Shown in pieces: positions 47,393 through 56,836 of a stretch of 64,000 nt of DNA. The stretch lies in assembly GCA_004297725.1 (NCBI GenBank), contig SCUS01000113.1, positions 1 to 64,000 on the forward strand, given 5' to 3'. Under the pieces are notes generated by a model. That model was not told where the DNA came from and did no database searches. It worked only from the letters and a program-made list of their open reading frames with translations. The stretch's first letter is position 1, and each line of letters opens with the position of its first letter. The DNA comes from Myxococcaceae bacterium. Lineage in GTDB: Bacteria; Myxococcota_A; Polyangia; Polyangiales; Ga0077539. Made by a program: the position numbers and the translations under genes.

Positions 47393-49339
47393 ATGCGACC
47401 ACTCCCGAAGGCCTCGGCGCTGGGCTTCGCGCTGCTCTCGACCGCCGCCCTCCATGCGCAGCCCGCGCCCTTCTACGACGTCACCCCCTCGCTGGCCTCG
47501 CTCCGGCCGGTGGCGCGCCAGGCGCTCGCCTCGTCGGGGATCACCGCCCTCGACGCGCTGCCGGGCTACGACCTCACGCTCACGGTGCAGCCGGGGCCGC
47601 GCACCTTCACGCTGCGCGAGGAGGTCTACTTCACCAACACCGAGCGCTCGCCCATGCGCGAGGTGGTGCTGCGGCTCTACGCCAACGCGGTGCGCCCACC
47701 CCCTCGCCGTCCGGGAGAGCCCGCGTGGACCCCGCCAGTGCGCTTCTCCCGAGGGGCGTGCGTCGGGTCGAGCTGCGCGGTGAGCGCCGAGTCCCCGTCG
47801 GTGATCGTGGTGCGCCCGGCCGCTCCGATCGCCCCCGGCGGGAGGCTGCGGGTGACGCTCGAGCTGCAGGCGACGCTCCCGGAGATCGCCGCGGGGCGCA
47901 GCGGCCTGATGGCGCAGGGGATGGAGTCGCTGAGCGCGCTCTCCTCGGGTGAGAGCGGCGGGGACTACGGGCTGCTCGCGGTGGGAGACGGCATCGTGAG
48001 CATGGCCAACTTCTACCCGGTGCTCGCTCGCCGGGTGGGAGGCCGCTGGGAGCGCTCCGACGGCGGAGCGGTCGGCGACCTGGGCTCCGATGACCTCTCC
48101 AACGTCCACGCGCTCATCGACCTGCCCTCGGGCTACACCCTCGCCACGACCGGAACCGTCCTGCGGCGCAGCGAGGCCGCCGGGCGACAGCGGGTGGAGG
48201 TCGGCGCCGCGGTGGTGCGCGACTTCGCGGCGATGGCCGGAGCGACGCTGGAGGTCGCCACGAGGCGGGTGGGCGAGGTCGAGGTGCGCTCGATCTTCCT
48301 TCGGCAGCACCGCGAGGCGGGGCTTCGGGTGCTCGACGTGGCGGCCAGCTCGCTCGGCGTCTTCCAGCGGCGCTTCGGGCAGTACCCCTACGTCGACCTC
48401 GACGTGGTGGAGGCGCCGCTCGTGGGGGGCGCCGGGGGCGTGGAGTTTCCCGGGCTGGTGACCGTCGCGAGCATGTTCTACGGCGAGGCGCCGTCGGTGC
48501 CGACGAGGGTGGGGGCCACGCCGGGCGGCGGGCTGGGCGACCTCGGTGGGCTGCTCTCCGCGCTGGGCGGCGGAGGCGGCGGGGCGTCGGCGATGCTGGG
48601 GCAGATGCTGCCGTCGATGCTGGAGTTCGTGACGGCCCACGAGGTGGCGCACCAGTGGTGGCACGGGCTGGTGGGCAGCGACTCCCGAGCGCACCCCTTC
48701 ATCGACGAGTCGCTCGCCCAGTGGTCCGCGGCGCTCTACCTGGAAGAGCGCTACGGCGCCGAGCGCTCGCGCCGCGACGCCGACATGCAGATCAAGATGA
48801 ACTACCAGTTCATGCGCACGCTGGGGCAGGCCGACGCCGCCGTCGACCGCCCCGCGTCGGCCTTCGCGACGCCCATCGCCTACGCGGGGCTCGTCTACGG
48901 CAAGGGCCCGTACCTCTACAACGCGTGGCGCTCGGCCGCGGGCGACCCGGTGTTCTGGCGGGCGATGCAGCGCTACGTGACGACGTGGCGCTTCCGCACG
49001 GCGCCCGCGACGGGCTTCCTCGACGCCCTCGTGGCGGAAGACCGGGCGCACGCGACGCGCTACCGCTCGCTCTCCCGCCGCTGGCTGAACGAGGCCCACG
49101 GCGACGAGGACCTCGGGCAGATGGACCTCGGCGCCCTGGTGGGCAACATGCTCGGCGGCCCCGGGGGACAGGTGTCGCCGGAGATGCAGGACGCGCTGCG
49201 GATGCTGGGTCCGATGCTCCAGGGCCTCGGGGGACACGGGGGCGGCGGGGCTGCGCCGGCGAGGCCGGGCGGAGACGTCTCCCCGCAGCAGCTCCAGGAG
49301 CTCCTCAACGGCGTGATGCAGCAGCTCGAGACGCAGTAG
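47393..49339 (+). CDS. M1-family (gluzincin) aminopeptidase-like exported protein
   Basis: Predicted 648-aa exported zinc peptidase. The site HEVAH (His416, Glu417, His420) and Glu439 18 residues on (FIDESLAQW) form the M1 HExxH-x18-E zinc signature. The exopeptidase GAMEN loop is replaced by GGAGGVEFPG, as in the more divergent M1 branches, so aminopeptidase activity is not certain. There is a signal peptide (SALGFALLSTAALHAQ), and a Gly-rich insert precedes the zinc site. The tail (residues about 600-648) is Gly/Gln-rich. Confidence 0.87.
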   Translation: MRPLPKASALGFALLSTAALHAQPAPFYDVTPSLASLRPVARQALASSGITALDALPGYDLTLTVQPGPRTFTLREEVYFTNTERSPMREVVLRLYANAVRPPPRRPGEPAWTPPVRFSRGACVGSSCAVSAESPSVIVVRPAAPIAPGGRLRVTLELQATLPEIAAGRSGLMAQGMESLSALSSGESGGDYGLLAVGDGIVSMANFYPVLARRVGGRWERSDGGAVGDLGSDDLSNVHALIDLPSGYTLATTGTVLRRSEAAGRQRVEVGAAVVRDFAAMAGATLEVATRRVGEVEVRSIFLRQHREAGLRVLDVAASSLGVFQRRFGQYPYVDLDVVEAPLVGGAGGVEFPGLVTVASMFYGEAPSVPTRVGATPGGGLGDLGGLLSALGGGGGGASAMLGQMLPSMLEFVTAHEVAHQWWHGLVGSDSRAHPFIDESLAQWSAALYLEERYGAERSRRDADMQIKMNYQFMRTLGQADAAVDRPASAFATPIAYAGLVYGKGPYLYNAWRSAAGDPVFWRAMQRYVTTWRFRTAPATGFLDALVAEDRAHATRYRSLSRRWLNEAHGDEDLGQMDLGALVGNMLGGPGGQVSPEMQDALRMLGPMLQGLGGHGGGGAAPARPGGDVSPQQLQELLNGVMQQLETQ

Positions 49340-49341
49340 CG

Positions 49342-49863
49342 ATGACGACGACGACGGAGACGGCGGGCCGGCTGGTGGTGCGCGCGGCGCGGCGCGACGA
49401 CATGGCGGCGGTGGTGGCGATCTACAACGACGCGGTGCTGCGCACGACGGCGACCTTCGACTACGAGCCTCGCGCGCTGGCGCAGCAGGAGGCGCTCTTC
49501 GACGAGAAGGTCCGCGACGGGTACGGCTTCCTGGTGGCGGACGACCCTGCCCTCGGGGTGCTGGGCTTCGCGACCTACGGGCTCTTTCGCACGAGGCCCG
49601 GGTGGCGCTTCGCGTGCGAGCACTCGGTCTACGTCGCCTCGTCGGCGCGCCGTCGCGGGGTCGGTCGACTGCTCCTCGCGCCGCTGGCGGAGCACGCCCG
49701 GGGGAGGGGGTTCCACACCATGGTGGGCGTGGTCGACGCGGGCAACGCGGCCTCGATGGCGCTGCACCACGCATGCGGCTTCGAGACCTTCGGGCTGCTC
49801 AAGGAGGCGGGGTACAAGTTCGATCGCTGGCTCGACGTGGCCTTCGTGGGCATGCGGCTCTGA
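49342..49863 (+). CDS. GNAT acetyltransferase (phosphinothricin acetyltransferase-like)
   Basis: A 173-aa GNAT enzyme: VRAARRDDMAAVVAIYNDAV at the N-terminus, EHSVYVASSARRRGVGRLLL (acetyl-CoA loop R-R-G-V-G), and HHACGFETFGLLKEAGYKFDRWLDV. This layout is that of the Pat/YwnH group, which acetylates amino-acid analogues such as phosphinothricin or methionine sulfone; the physiological substrate is unknown. It starts two bases after the M1 gene stop. Confidence 0.87.
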   Translation: MTTTTETAGRLVVRAARRDDMAAVVAIYNDAVLRTTATFDYEPRALAQQEALFDEKVRDGYGFLVADDPALGVLGFATYGLFRTRPGWRFACEHSVYVASSARRRGVGRLLLAPLAEHARGRGFHTMVGVVDAGNAASMALHHACGFETFGLLKEAGYKFDRWLDVAFVGMRL

Positions 49864-49880
49864 CCGGGGGCCCCGTTGAC

Positions 49881-49910
49881 GGGCGCGGCGGGCTCACGTA
49901 TCCCGCGCCC
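49881..49910 (+). terminator. GC-rich hairpin after the GNAT gene
   Basis: GGGCGCGG (49881-49888) pairs with CCGCGCCC (49903-49910) around a 14-base loop, 18 bases after the stop at 49863. It may terminate the upstream transcript. Confidence 0.4.
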
Positions 49911-49980
49911 CGGGTGAAGCGGAGGGCAGTGGGTGCCTCCCCGGCGCTCGGTCCACGCCTCCGAAGGAGCTGTGCCTACG

Positions 49981-50937
49981 ATGTCCCTCTCCATGTCCCG
50001 CCTCGGGTTGCTCGGCCTCTCGCTCGGTCTCTCGCTCGCGGCGTGCGCGCCCGTCGACGAGGATTCCTACGACGACGTCGCCGACGACGAGCTGCGCGTC
50101 GCGGGCTCCTACGTCCGCGTCCGTCAGGACACCCGCCGCTGCGTCTCGCCGCTCTGCGGAGGCCTCTGGGTGAGCCGGGTCAACCAGCGCACCCTCCGCT
50201 GCGCCGACGGATCGGTGGCCCGAGAGTGCTACGTCGCCGAGGCGGACTACACGGGCCTCGGCCTCTCCTCCGGGGAGGTCGACGCCTTCGGCGCGCGTGA
50301 CGTCATCCTCCGCGGGCGCCTCGTCCTGAAGACCTACGGCTCCTTCGGCCGCCTCGGTCAGCTCGTGGTGCAGGAGGGCTGGCGCGCCGTCACCGACGCC
50401 GCGACCTCCGCCACGGTCTACGAGGCCTACAACACCCCGCGCGTCTGCGTGCGCGCCCCGTGCCCCAGCTACGACGCCAACAAGCTCAACGGGACGACCC
50501 GCTACACCCTCACCGGCGTCGACCTCGCGGGCGTCGCCGACGTGAGCCGCGCCGACCGCCGCGCCGCCGCCACCGCGCTCTCCGCCGCGCCGGGCCTGCT
50601 GGTCGCGGGCGCCGTCCGCACCTCCGGCGAGAGCCGCAGCCTCGTCGCGACGCAGTTCTACCTCCGCCTGTCGCCCGGCGTGTCCGACGCGGTCTACTGC
50701 GACACCGACGCCGAGTGCACCATGGCCACCCGCGGCCACGACGTCGCCTCCACCGCCGACTGCTACTGCGCCTTCTGCCCGAGCACCGCGCTGAACGTCA
50801 CCTCCGCCGAGCGCTTCGACCGCAGCTACCAGCGCTACTGCTCGACCTTCCGCCTGAGCTGCCCGGTGGCCCGCTGCGCCGCCCCGCCGCCCGCCGTCTG
50901 CGTCAACCACGCCTGCACCGCGGGCACCCGCCTGTAG
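49981..50937 (+). CDS. DUF6748-like cysteine-rich lipoprotein
   Basis: Predicted 318-aa lipoprotein with a lipobox near residue 22 (LSLAAC). The region RCVSPLCGGLWVSRVNQRTL...CADGS...ECYVAEADYTGL resembles DUF6748 proteins frequent in Myxococcota; the C-terminal half has paired cysteines. Function unknown. ATG 49981 was chosen for the signal peptide; an in-frame start at 49933 would add 16 residues. Confidence 0.75.
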   Translation: MSLSMSRLGLLGLSLGLSLAACAPVDEDSYDDVADDELRVAGSYVRVRQDTRRCVSPLCGGLWVSRVNQRTLRCADGSVARECYVAEADYTGLGLSSGEVDAFGARDVILRGRLVLKTYGSFGRLGQLVVQEGWRAVTDAATSATVYEAYNTPRVCVRAPCPSYDANKLNGTTRYTLTGVDLAGVADVSRADRRAAATALSAAPGLLVAGAVRTSGESRSLVATQFYLRLSPGVSDAVYCDTDAECTMATRGHDVASTADCYCAFCPSTALNVTSAERFDRSYQRYCSTFRLSCPVARCAAPPPAVCVNHACTAGTRL

Positions 50938-50951
50938 ATACTATCCCCGCG

Positions 50952-52340
50952 ATGAGACCCATCGCGGGGACCCTGATCACCTACGTAGGCGCCCGGGAGA
51001 TCGCGCGTCAGCAGTACCGCGACGACGGCGCCACGCTCACCAGCGAGCTCAGCATGGGTGGCCGCCACGTCACCATCGAGCTCTCTCGCGCCATCCCCCG
51101 GGTGACCCTTCGCGGCGGCGCGCAGCCCGTCGAGCGCGACCTCCCCGCGGGCACCGTCGCCCTCGAGAACTTCGACTGGCAGGCCTACGCCCTCGTCGCC
51201 GAGCGCTTCGCCGACGCGGCGAGCGCCACGCCCGTGCAGGTGTTCGTCCCCTCGCGCGGGGCCACGGTCGACGGATCGGTGCGGGTGCGCCCAGGCGCGG
51301 ACGGCGCGCGCGTGGTCGAGCTCACCATCGGAGCCCTGCTGGTCACCGTCGACGTCTCCGCGGAGGGACAGGTCACCCACGCCAGCGCTCCTGCGCAGAA
51401 CCTCGAGGCGCGCCTGGAGGGCGCCGGTGCGCCGGTGATCGTCGCTCGCGCCGCGCCCGACGGCATCGCCGAGGAGGCCTTCGAGGTCACCCGCGGCGGC
51501 GTCGCGATCCGAGGCTCGCTCTGGCGCCCCGCGGACGCCGGTGCACCGACGCCGGTCGTCGTGCTCATCGCGGGCTCGGGGCCCACCGACCGCGACTGCA
51601 ACAGCGCGCTCGGTCTGCGCACCGACGCATTCCGCCTGCTCGCCGAGGCGCTCGCCCGCCGCGGCGTCGCCTCGGTGCGCTTCGACAAGCGCGGCGTCGG
51701 AGCGAGCGGCGTGAACTTCGCCGCCGAGGCCGTGACCCTCTCGGACTTCGTCGACGACGCCGCCGCGGTGCTGGCGCAGGTGCGCTCCGACCGTCGCTTC
51801 GGCGCCGTCACGCTGGTCGGTCACTCCGAGGGCGGGCTCATCGCGACGATGGTCGCCTCGCGCGCCCGGGTCGACGGGCTCGTGCTCCTCGCCACGGCGG
51901 GGCGAAGCTTCCGCACGCTGCTCCGAGAGCAGCTGGCGCGACAGCTCGACGCCTTGCAGCTCGTCGAGCTCGACCGGGTGATGGCCGCCGTCGCCGAGGG
52001 GCGCGACCCGGGGGCCGTCCCGCCTCCGCTCGACCCGCTCTTCGCGCCAGGGGTTCGCGCCTTCCTCCGCAGCATTCTCGACGTCGAGCCGGTGCCGCTG
52101 CTGCGCGCGATCACGGCGCCGACGACGGTGATCCAGGGCGAGACCGACGCGCAGGTGTCCGTAGCCGACGCCCGCGCGCTCGCCGCGTCGCGCCGTGGCA
52201 TCCGCCTCGCGCTGCTGCCCGAGACGAACCACGTCTTCAAGCGCGAGGCCTCCCCGACGCTGCCGCAGGCGAGCTACCTCGACCCCTCGCTGCCGCTCGC
52301 TCCGGGCTTCGTCGACGCCGTCCTCGAAGGCGTGCGCTGA
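50952..52340 (+). CDS. Alpha/beta hydrolase with N-terminal DUF-like domain
   Basis: A 462-aa protein. The first 180 residues form a beta-rich domain of unknown family. The remainder is an alpha/beta hydrolase: VVVLIAGSGPTDRDCN (oxyanion strand), the nucleophile elbow GHSEGG, the acid in QGETDAQVS and the His in ETNHVF, a layout like that of many dienelactone- or S9-type carboxylesterases. No signal peptide. The stop lies only two bases from the stop of the convergent gene. Confidence 0.83.
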   Translation: MRPIAGTLITYVGAREIARQQYRDDGATLTSELSMGGRHVTIELSRAIPRVTLRGGAQPVERDLPAGTVALENFDWQAYALVAERFADAASATPVQVFVPSRGATVDGSVRVRPGADGARVVELTIGALLVTVDVSAEGQVTHASAPAQNLEARLEGAGAPVIVARAAPDGIAEEAFEVTRGGVAIRGSLWRPADAGAPTPVVVLIAGSGPTDRDCNSALGLRTDAFRLLAEALARRGVASVRFDKRGVGASGVNFAAEAVTLSDFVDDAAAVLAQVRSDRRFGAVTLVGHSEGGLIATMVASRARVDGLVLLATAGRSFRTLLREQLARQLDALQLVELDRVMAAVAEGRDPGAVPPPLDPLFAPGVRAFLRSILDVEPVPLLRAITAPTTVIQGETDAQVSVADARALAASRRGIRLALLPETNHVFKREASPTLPQASYLDPSLPLAPGFVDAVLEGVR

Positions 52341-52342
52341 GC

Positions 52343-54166
52343 TTATCTCCCCGGCGTCATCCACGCCGGCGCCGCGGCCCTCGCGATCTCCTGCCGCCAG
52401 CGCTGGTCGGTGAGCCGGTCGAAGTTCTCCGTCACCCGCTCGCGGTAGCTCGACGCGAAGCCCACGTAGGCCCGCTCCCGCCCCGGAGCGCCCGCGACCA
52501 CCACCATCGCCTGCGGCGCCGCGGTCCCGATGTGCAGCACCCGCCCGACGGGGTTGCCCTCCTCGTCGTCGGGCTGCGTGTGCACGTCCGCCACGATCGC
52601 CCGGTCGGTGCCGAGCTGCATCCTCGGCTCGTACAGGTCGTAGAGCCAGCCGCCGTCGACGCGCAGCTCGGTCGCGCACACCACGTTGACCTCGCGGGCG
52701 TTGAGCGCCTGGTTCACCCACGCGAGCTGCGCCTCCGTGGGCTCTCCCCCCGCTCGCTCCCGCTCGGCGATCTCCCCGAGCCGACGCACCGCCTCTCTCG
52801 CCCCGGCGCTCCAGCGCGTCCAGCGGGCGCGCGCGGGCTCGTCTCGCCAGGGGACGCTCCCCACCAGCGACTGGGCCCGCTCGGTCCATCGACCCAGCGC
52901 GCTCCACACCGCGGGGTACGGATCGACGTAGGCCTGCGGGTACGAGCACCCCAGCGACATCGAGTACGACTGCGCGGCGTAGAGCACCATGTCGTGGCGA
53001 ACCTCCGCCCACGCCGCCATCTGCGTGTTGAGCAGCCGTCGACCCCACGCCTCGGTGGTCATCGCCGCGGGCAGCGTGGATTCCTCGGAGAGGGTCTCTC
53101 GCGGGGAGAGCGTGCGCAGCGCGGCGGTCCACGAGGCGTAGAGGCTGCCCTGCCAGTAGCTCGCCTCGTGGGCGTCGACCAGCTCTCGCGCGGTGACGAG
53201 CTCCGTCGCGTAGTCGTGGCGGTCGAGCGAGGGGCGCAGCAGCGCGGCGGCCTGGTCGTTGCCCAGCGCGGCGAAGGCGGCGTCCAGCGGATCGGGCATC
53301 ATCCTCGGCACGCGCCCGGCGTCGACGCGGTCGAAGCTCACCCGGGAGAGCACCATCGAGTCGGGGGTGTAGCGCTGCGGAGCGAAGGAGAAGGTCACCG
53401 GCTGCGGCACCGTCCCGTCGAAGCCGTCGGGGTGCACCAGCAGCGAGGTGGCCACCCGGGGGCGCTCTCCGCGCTGCGCGTCGATGAGCAACAGCAGACG
53501 CTCGTCGGAGGCGCTCGCGGGCTCCCTCGCGACCGCCGAGGCGAGGGCGTCGAGGTCGCTGTACGTCAGCGCCTCGGGCTCTCCCGCGAAGGCCCCGATG
53601 GCCTGCTCCACGCGGGTGAAGGCGGCGCGCGTGGCCGTGTCAGAGAGAGCGCGCAGCGCGAGCGCAGCCGAGAGCTGGCGGCGTCGCAGCACCCGCCGGC
53701 CCTCGACCACGTCCACCAGCCGCAAGCCCTCCCTCCCCAGGAACATCACCGCCCGGAAGTACCGCTCCCTCGCAGGGTCTCCCGCGTAGTGGCCGCGAGG
53801 GCGCATCTGCGAGAGGTCCACGTCTCTCGGGCTGCCGAAGAGGTCGATGCGCGCGTTGCCGGTGCCCGCGGTCGCCGCCGCGACCAGCGCGCGAACGGCC
53901 GCGGCGTCGGCCCCGGCCACGGGCTCGACGGGCGTCGCTTCGAGGAGGCCCCGGGCGGTCGAGAGGTAGGTGTCGAGGTCGACGCGGGTCTCCCCCGGGA
54001 GCGCGGCGCCCGAGGGCCCGGCGAGGGCCCGGTGGAGCCCGGAGAGGCCCTCGGAGAGCGAGCTCGCGAGGGCGTGCTGCTCGATGTCGGCGACCAGGGT
54101 GTCGAAGCTCTCGTGGAGCGCGTTGAAGATGACGTCCGCGCTCAGGTACACGGGCTGGTCGGCCAC
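52343..54166 (-). CDS. DUF3160 protein, main part of an interrupted gene
   Basis: This 607-aa frame belongs to the DUF3160 family: PVYLSADVIFNALHESFD, ERYFRAVMFLGREGLR, PQAYVDPYPAVWSALG, YDLYEPRMQLGTDRAIVADVHT. The family is exported and of unknown function. The reading frame continues upstream of the GTG at 54166, without a stop, to a TGA at 54278-54280, and the residues there (RGEELEHLRARGFALAPRLHRPNFISGY in two pieces) look coding and family-like. A lipoprotein signal lies upstream of that TGA in the same frame (54278-54580). So this is the body of one gene interrupted by a nonsense codon, or a sequencing error; as it stands it has no signal peptide. Confidence 0.75.
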   Translation of the reverse strand: MADQPVYLSADVIFNALHESFDTLVADIEQHALASSLSEGLSGLHRALAGPSGAALPGETRVDLDTYLSTARGLLEATPVEPVAGADAAAVRALVAAATAGTGNARIDLFGSPRDVDLSQMRPRGHYAGDPARERYFRAVMFLGREGLRLVDVVEGRRVLRRRQLSAALALRALSDTATRAAFTRVEQAIGAFAGEPEALTYSDLDALASAVAREPASASDERLLLLIDAQRGERPRVATSLLVHPDGFDGTVPQPVTFSFAPQRYTPDSMVLSRVSFDRVDAGRVPRMMPDPLDAAFAALGNDQAAALLRPSLDRHDYATELVTARELVDAHEASYWQGSLYASWTAALRTLSPRETLSEESTLPAAMTTEAWGRRLLNTQMAAWAEVRHDMVLYAAQSYSMSLGCSYPQAYVDPYPAVWSALGRWTERAQSLVGSVPWRDEPARARWTRWSAGAREAVRRLGEIAERERAGGEPTEAQLAWVNQALNAREVNVVCATELRVDGGWLYDLYEPRMQLGTDRAIVADVHTQPDDEEGNPVGRVLHIGTAAPQAMVVVAGAPGRERAYVGFASSYRERVTENFDRLTDQRWRQEIARAAAPAWMTPGR

Positions 54167-54277
54167 GTAGAGGGAGACGTAGCCGGAGATGAAGTTGGGG
54201 CGGTGGAGCCTCGGCGCCAGGGCGAAGCCGCGAGCCCTCAGGTGCTCCAGCTCCTCCCCCCGCAGCGCGAAGGGACC

Positions 54278-54580
54278 TCACTGCACCGCGGACATCCCCT
54301 CCACGTCGTCAGGATCGAGCTCCGCCTCGCCAGCGAAGGGCACGGCGTGCCGGGAGAGCAGCTCCGTCGGCGTCAGCCGGTGATCCGTCGGGAGGCGCGC
54401 CCTCATCGCCGCCCGGTCGAGCGCCGCGGCCGGAGCGACGTACCTCGCGAGCTCCCCCACCGTCCCCCTGGCGCCTGGCGGTTGGCGCACCGCCGAGCGC
54501 ACCCGGTGCCTCGCGGTGCCGCACGCCGCCAGGGCCACCACCGACGCCGCCGCCCACACCGCTCCGCGCTGCGCTCTCAT
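54278..54580 (-). pseudogene. 5' fragment of the DUF3160 lipoprotein gene
   Basis: This 100-codon fragment encodes a lipoprotein signal peptide (VWAAASVVALAAC, Cys20) and the start of the mature protein, ending at an in-frame TGA (54278-54280). The frame is the same as that of the DUF3160 body starting 54166; without the TGA the product would be about 745 aa. Fragment and body together match one exported protein. Confidence 0.75.
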
Positions 54581-54610
54581 GGCGCCGACGATAGCGTCGA
54601 CCCGCTGCGG

Positions 54611-55705
54611 CTACGAGCGGCCGGGGCCCAGCAGCCCTCCGCCGCCGCGCGAGCCCTTGGAGCCGTCGACGCCCTTGTGGAGCACCAGGCGCTTGCCCGC
54701 CTCGCGGCCCTCGGCGTGGGCCGAGGTGCGCGTGGCCGCCGCGCGGCTGATGGTGCGCACCCTCGGATACCTGCGCTGGTAATACTCGTCCAGCGCCGGG
54801 TCGCCCGCCCAGACGAGGCCGGTCTCCTGCTGGCCCTTCCGCTCGGCGCGCAGCTTCTCGAGGAAGCCCATCATCACGCCGGTGCGGTAGGCGCGGCGGT
54901 CGCGGTCGCCGGTGAGGCGGTGCTGGCGCTTGTGCAGCGTCCAGCGGGCGTCCGCGGTGTGGTCGAGGAAGGAGTGGACGTACTCGGCCATGGAGACGTT
55001 CTCCGGCGTGCCGATGACCTCCAGCACCGAGCCCGCGCGGCCCTCTCGCACCCGCCACACGTTGACCCAGATGCACTGCACGAAGAAGTGCTCCGACAGG
55101 ATCGCCGCCAGGAAGCGCGACGCCTCCTCCACCCGCCCGCTGGGCGCTCCCAGGTGCTTGTGGATGTACCCCCGCGCGGCCTTCGCCCGCACCGCGTCGA
55201 GGTTGTACTTGAGCATCAGCTTCTGCGCGGTGTTCATCGCGGTCTGCGCCTCGTGCTCGTTGGGGCTCCCGGCCAGCGCGAGCAGCTTGGCGATCTTGTC
55301 GAGCGCCGAGGCCGTGGCCGCGTCCGTCGCCCCGCTGGCCTCGGGCACGCCGGTGGCGCCTCCGTCGATGCCCCGGTCGGCGCACACCCGCTGAAACACC
55401 GGCCCGTGCGCGGTCTCGTCGCGCACCCCGATGACCTCGTCGACGAACTGGTGGGCCATCTCGTGCTTGAGCACCTCCAGCACCACGCCCCAGGGCTGAT
55501 CGAGCAGGAAGCGCCGCGACACCTCGATGGCGCGCTCGCCCCGCATCCAGCGCCCGAGGAAGCCCGTGGCGCTGGAGAGGCGCATCGCGGGGGGGCGCAT
55601 GCGGTCCTGGAAGAGCCCGTAGTTGATGTTGCGCCAGTCGTCGGTGAGGGCGCGGAGGGCGGCGGCGGAGAGTTCGGCGGAGAGTTCTTCGAGCTTCGAT
55701 TCCAT
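54611..55705 (-). CDS. SprT-like / DUF2786 metal-binding protein
   Basis: Predicted 364-aa protein. The N-terminal part is SprT-like with the zinc motif HEMAH (residues 81-85) and HGPVFQRVC. DUF2786 follows at about 135-170 (LDKIAKLLALAGSPNEHEAQ, AQKLMLKYNLD). The combination is recurrent; role unknown, possibly a protease-like protein at DNA. The C-terminus is Gly/Lys-rich and basic. I chose the ATG at 55705. Confidence 0.8.
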   Translation of the reverse strand: MESKLEELSAELSAAALRALTDDWRNINYGLFQDRMRPPAMRLSSATGFLGRWMRGERAIEVSRRFLLDQPWGVVLEVLKHEMAHQFVDEVIGVRDETAHGPVFQRVCADRGIDGGATGVPEASGATDAATASALDKIAKLLALAGSPNEHEAQTAMNTAQKLMLKYNLDAVRAKAARGYIHKHLGAPSGRVEEASRFLAAILSEHFFVQCIWVNVWRVREGRAGSVLEVIGTPENVSMAEYVHSFLDHTADARWTLHKRQHRLTGDRDRRAYRTGVMMGFLEKLRAERKGQQETGLVWAGDPALDEYYQRRYPRVRTISRAAATRTSAHAEGREAGKRLVLHKGVDGSKGSRGGGGLLGPGRS

Positions 55706-55788
55706 CGGCAGGCGCAGCAAGAGAGCACAGCCCCCGGGACCGGGCCAGTTGGCTCCGAGGGGGCGCGCGGGTAGTGTCCGCGACCCCG

Positions 55789-56832
55789 ATGACCACCGAC
55801 GCGATTCTTCAGCCCGCCGAGTGGGCCCCGCACGACGCCGTCTGGCTCGCGTGGCCCAGCCACGAAGACCTCTGGAGGCTCGGCCTCCCCGAGGCGAGGC
55901 GATCCTTCACGGCGCTCGCCCGGGCCATCGCACGCCACGGCGGCGAGCGGCTGGAGGTGCTCGCCCCCGACGCCATCGAGGAGACCGTCGCCCGCGCCGC
56001 CCTCGAAGGCCTCGACGCGCGCTTCCACCAGATTCCCTTCGGGGACATCTGGGTGCGCGACACGCTCCCGGTCTTCATGCACGACCGCTCGGGCGCCGTC
56101 GTCGCCTCGCGCTTCGCCTTCAACGGCTGGGGCGGCAAGTACACCCTCCGGCATGACGACACCGTCGGAGACGCGGTCGCGAAGGCCTCGGGCTTCCGCA
56201 CCCTCCGCCACGACTACGTGCTGGAGGGCGGCAGCATCGAGGTCGACGGCGAGGGCACGGTGCTCAGCTCCCGGCAGTGCCTGCTCAACCCCAACCGCAA
56301 CCCCGCGATGGACGAGGCCGCCATCACCCGCGCCGTCCTCGACGCCTTCGGCGGGAGCGCCATGCTCTGGGTCACCGACGGGCTCATCAACGACCACACC
56401 GACGGGCACATCGACACCATCGCGCGCTTCGTCGCCCCGGGCGTCATCGCCCTGATGGAGCCCTCCGGCAGCGACGACCCCAACCGGGAGATCCTGCACC
56501 GGCTGCGCGACGAGCTCACCGGGCAGCGCGACGCGCTCGGCCGCCCCATCGAGCTCGTCTACGTGCCGTCGCCGGGCCGCGTCGAAGACGAGGAGGGCCG
56601 CGTGATGCCCGCGAGCCACCTCAACTTCTACATCGGCAACCGCACCGTGGTGGTGCCGACCTACGGAACGGCCTACGACGACGCCGCCGCGAAGGCCGTC
56701 GAGAAGATCTTCCCCGGCCGCCACGTCGAGGCCGTCGACGCGCTGGCCATCCTCGAGGGCGGCGGCGCCTTCCACTGCATCACCCAGCAGCAGCCCACGC
56801 GGCGCTCGCCCAGTCACGGGAGCATCGGTTGA
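55789..56832 (+). CDS. aguA: Agmatine deiminase
   Basis: A 347-aa agmatine deiminase of the peptidyl-arginine-deiminase-like family, which converts agmatine to N-carbamoylputrescine. Visible are AEWAPHDAVWLAWP, DIWVRDTLP, NGWGGKY, LEGGSIEVDGEGT, NDHTDGHID, and the catalytic Cys330 in GGGAFHCITQQQP. It is followed after 4 bp by the amidase gene that completes putrescine synthesis. GTAGTGT at 55771 could belong to its promoter. Confidence 0.92.
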   Translation: MTTDAILQPAEWAPHDAVWLAWPSHEDLWRLGLPEARRSFTALARAIARHGGERLEVLAPDAIEETVARAALEGLDARFHQIPFGDIWVRDTLPVFMHDRSGAVVASRFAFNGWGGKYTLRHDDTVGDAVAKASGFRTLRHDYVLEGGSIEVDGEGTVLSSRQCLLNPNRNPAMDEAAITRAVLDAFGGSAMLWVTDGLINDHTDGHIDTIARFVAPGVIALMEPSGSDDPNREILHRLRDELTGQRDALGRPIELVYVPSPGRVEDEEGRVMPASHLNFYIGNRTVVVPTYGTAYDDAAAKAVEKIFPGRHVEAVDALAILEGGGAFHCITQQQPTRRSPSHGSIG

Positions 56833-56836
56833 CGCC

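Noticed and set aside
54278..54280. Selenocysteine codon in the DUF3160 gene
   Set aside because: I could not see a convincing SECIS-like stem just after the TGA, and the surrounding residues resemble no redox site.
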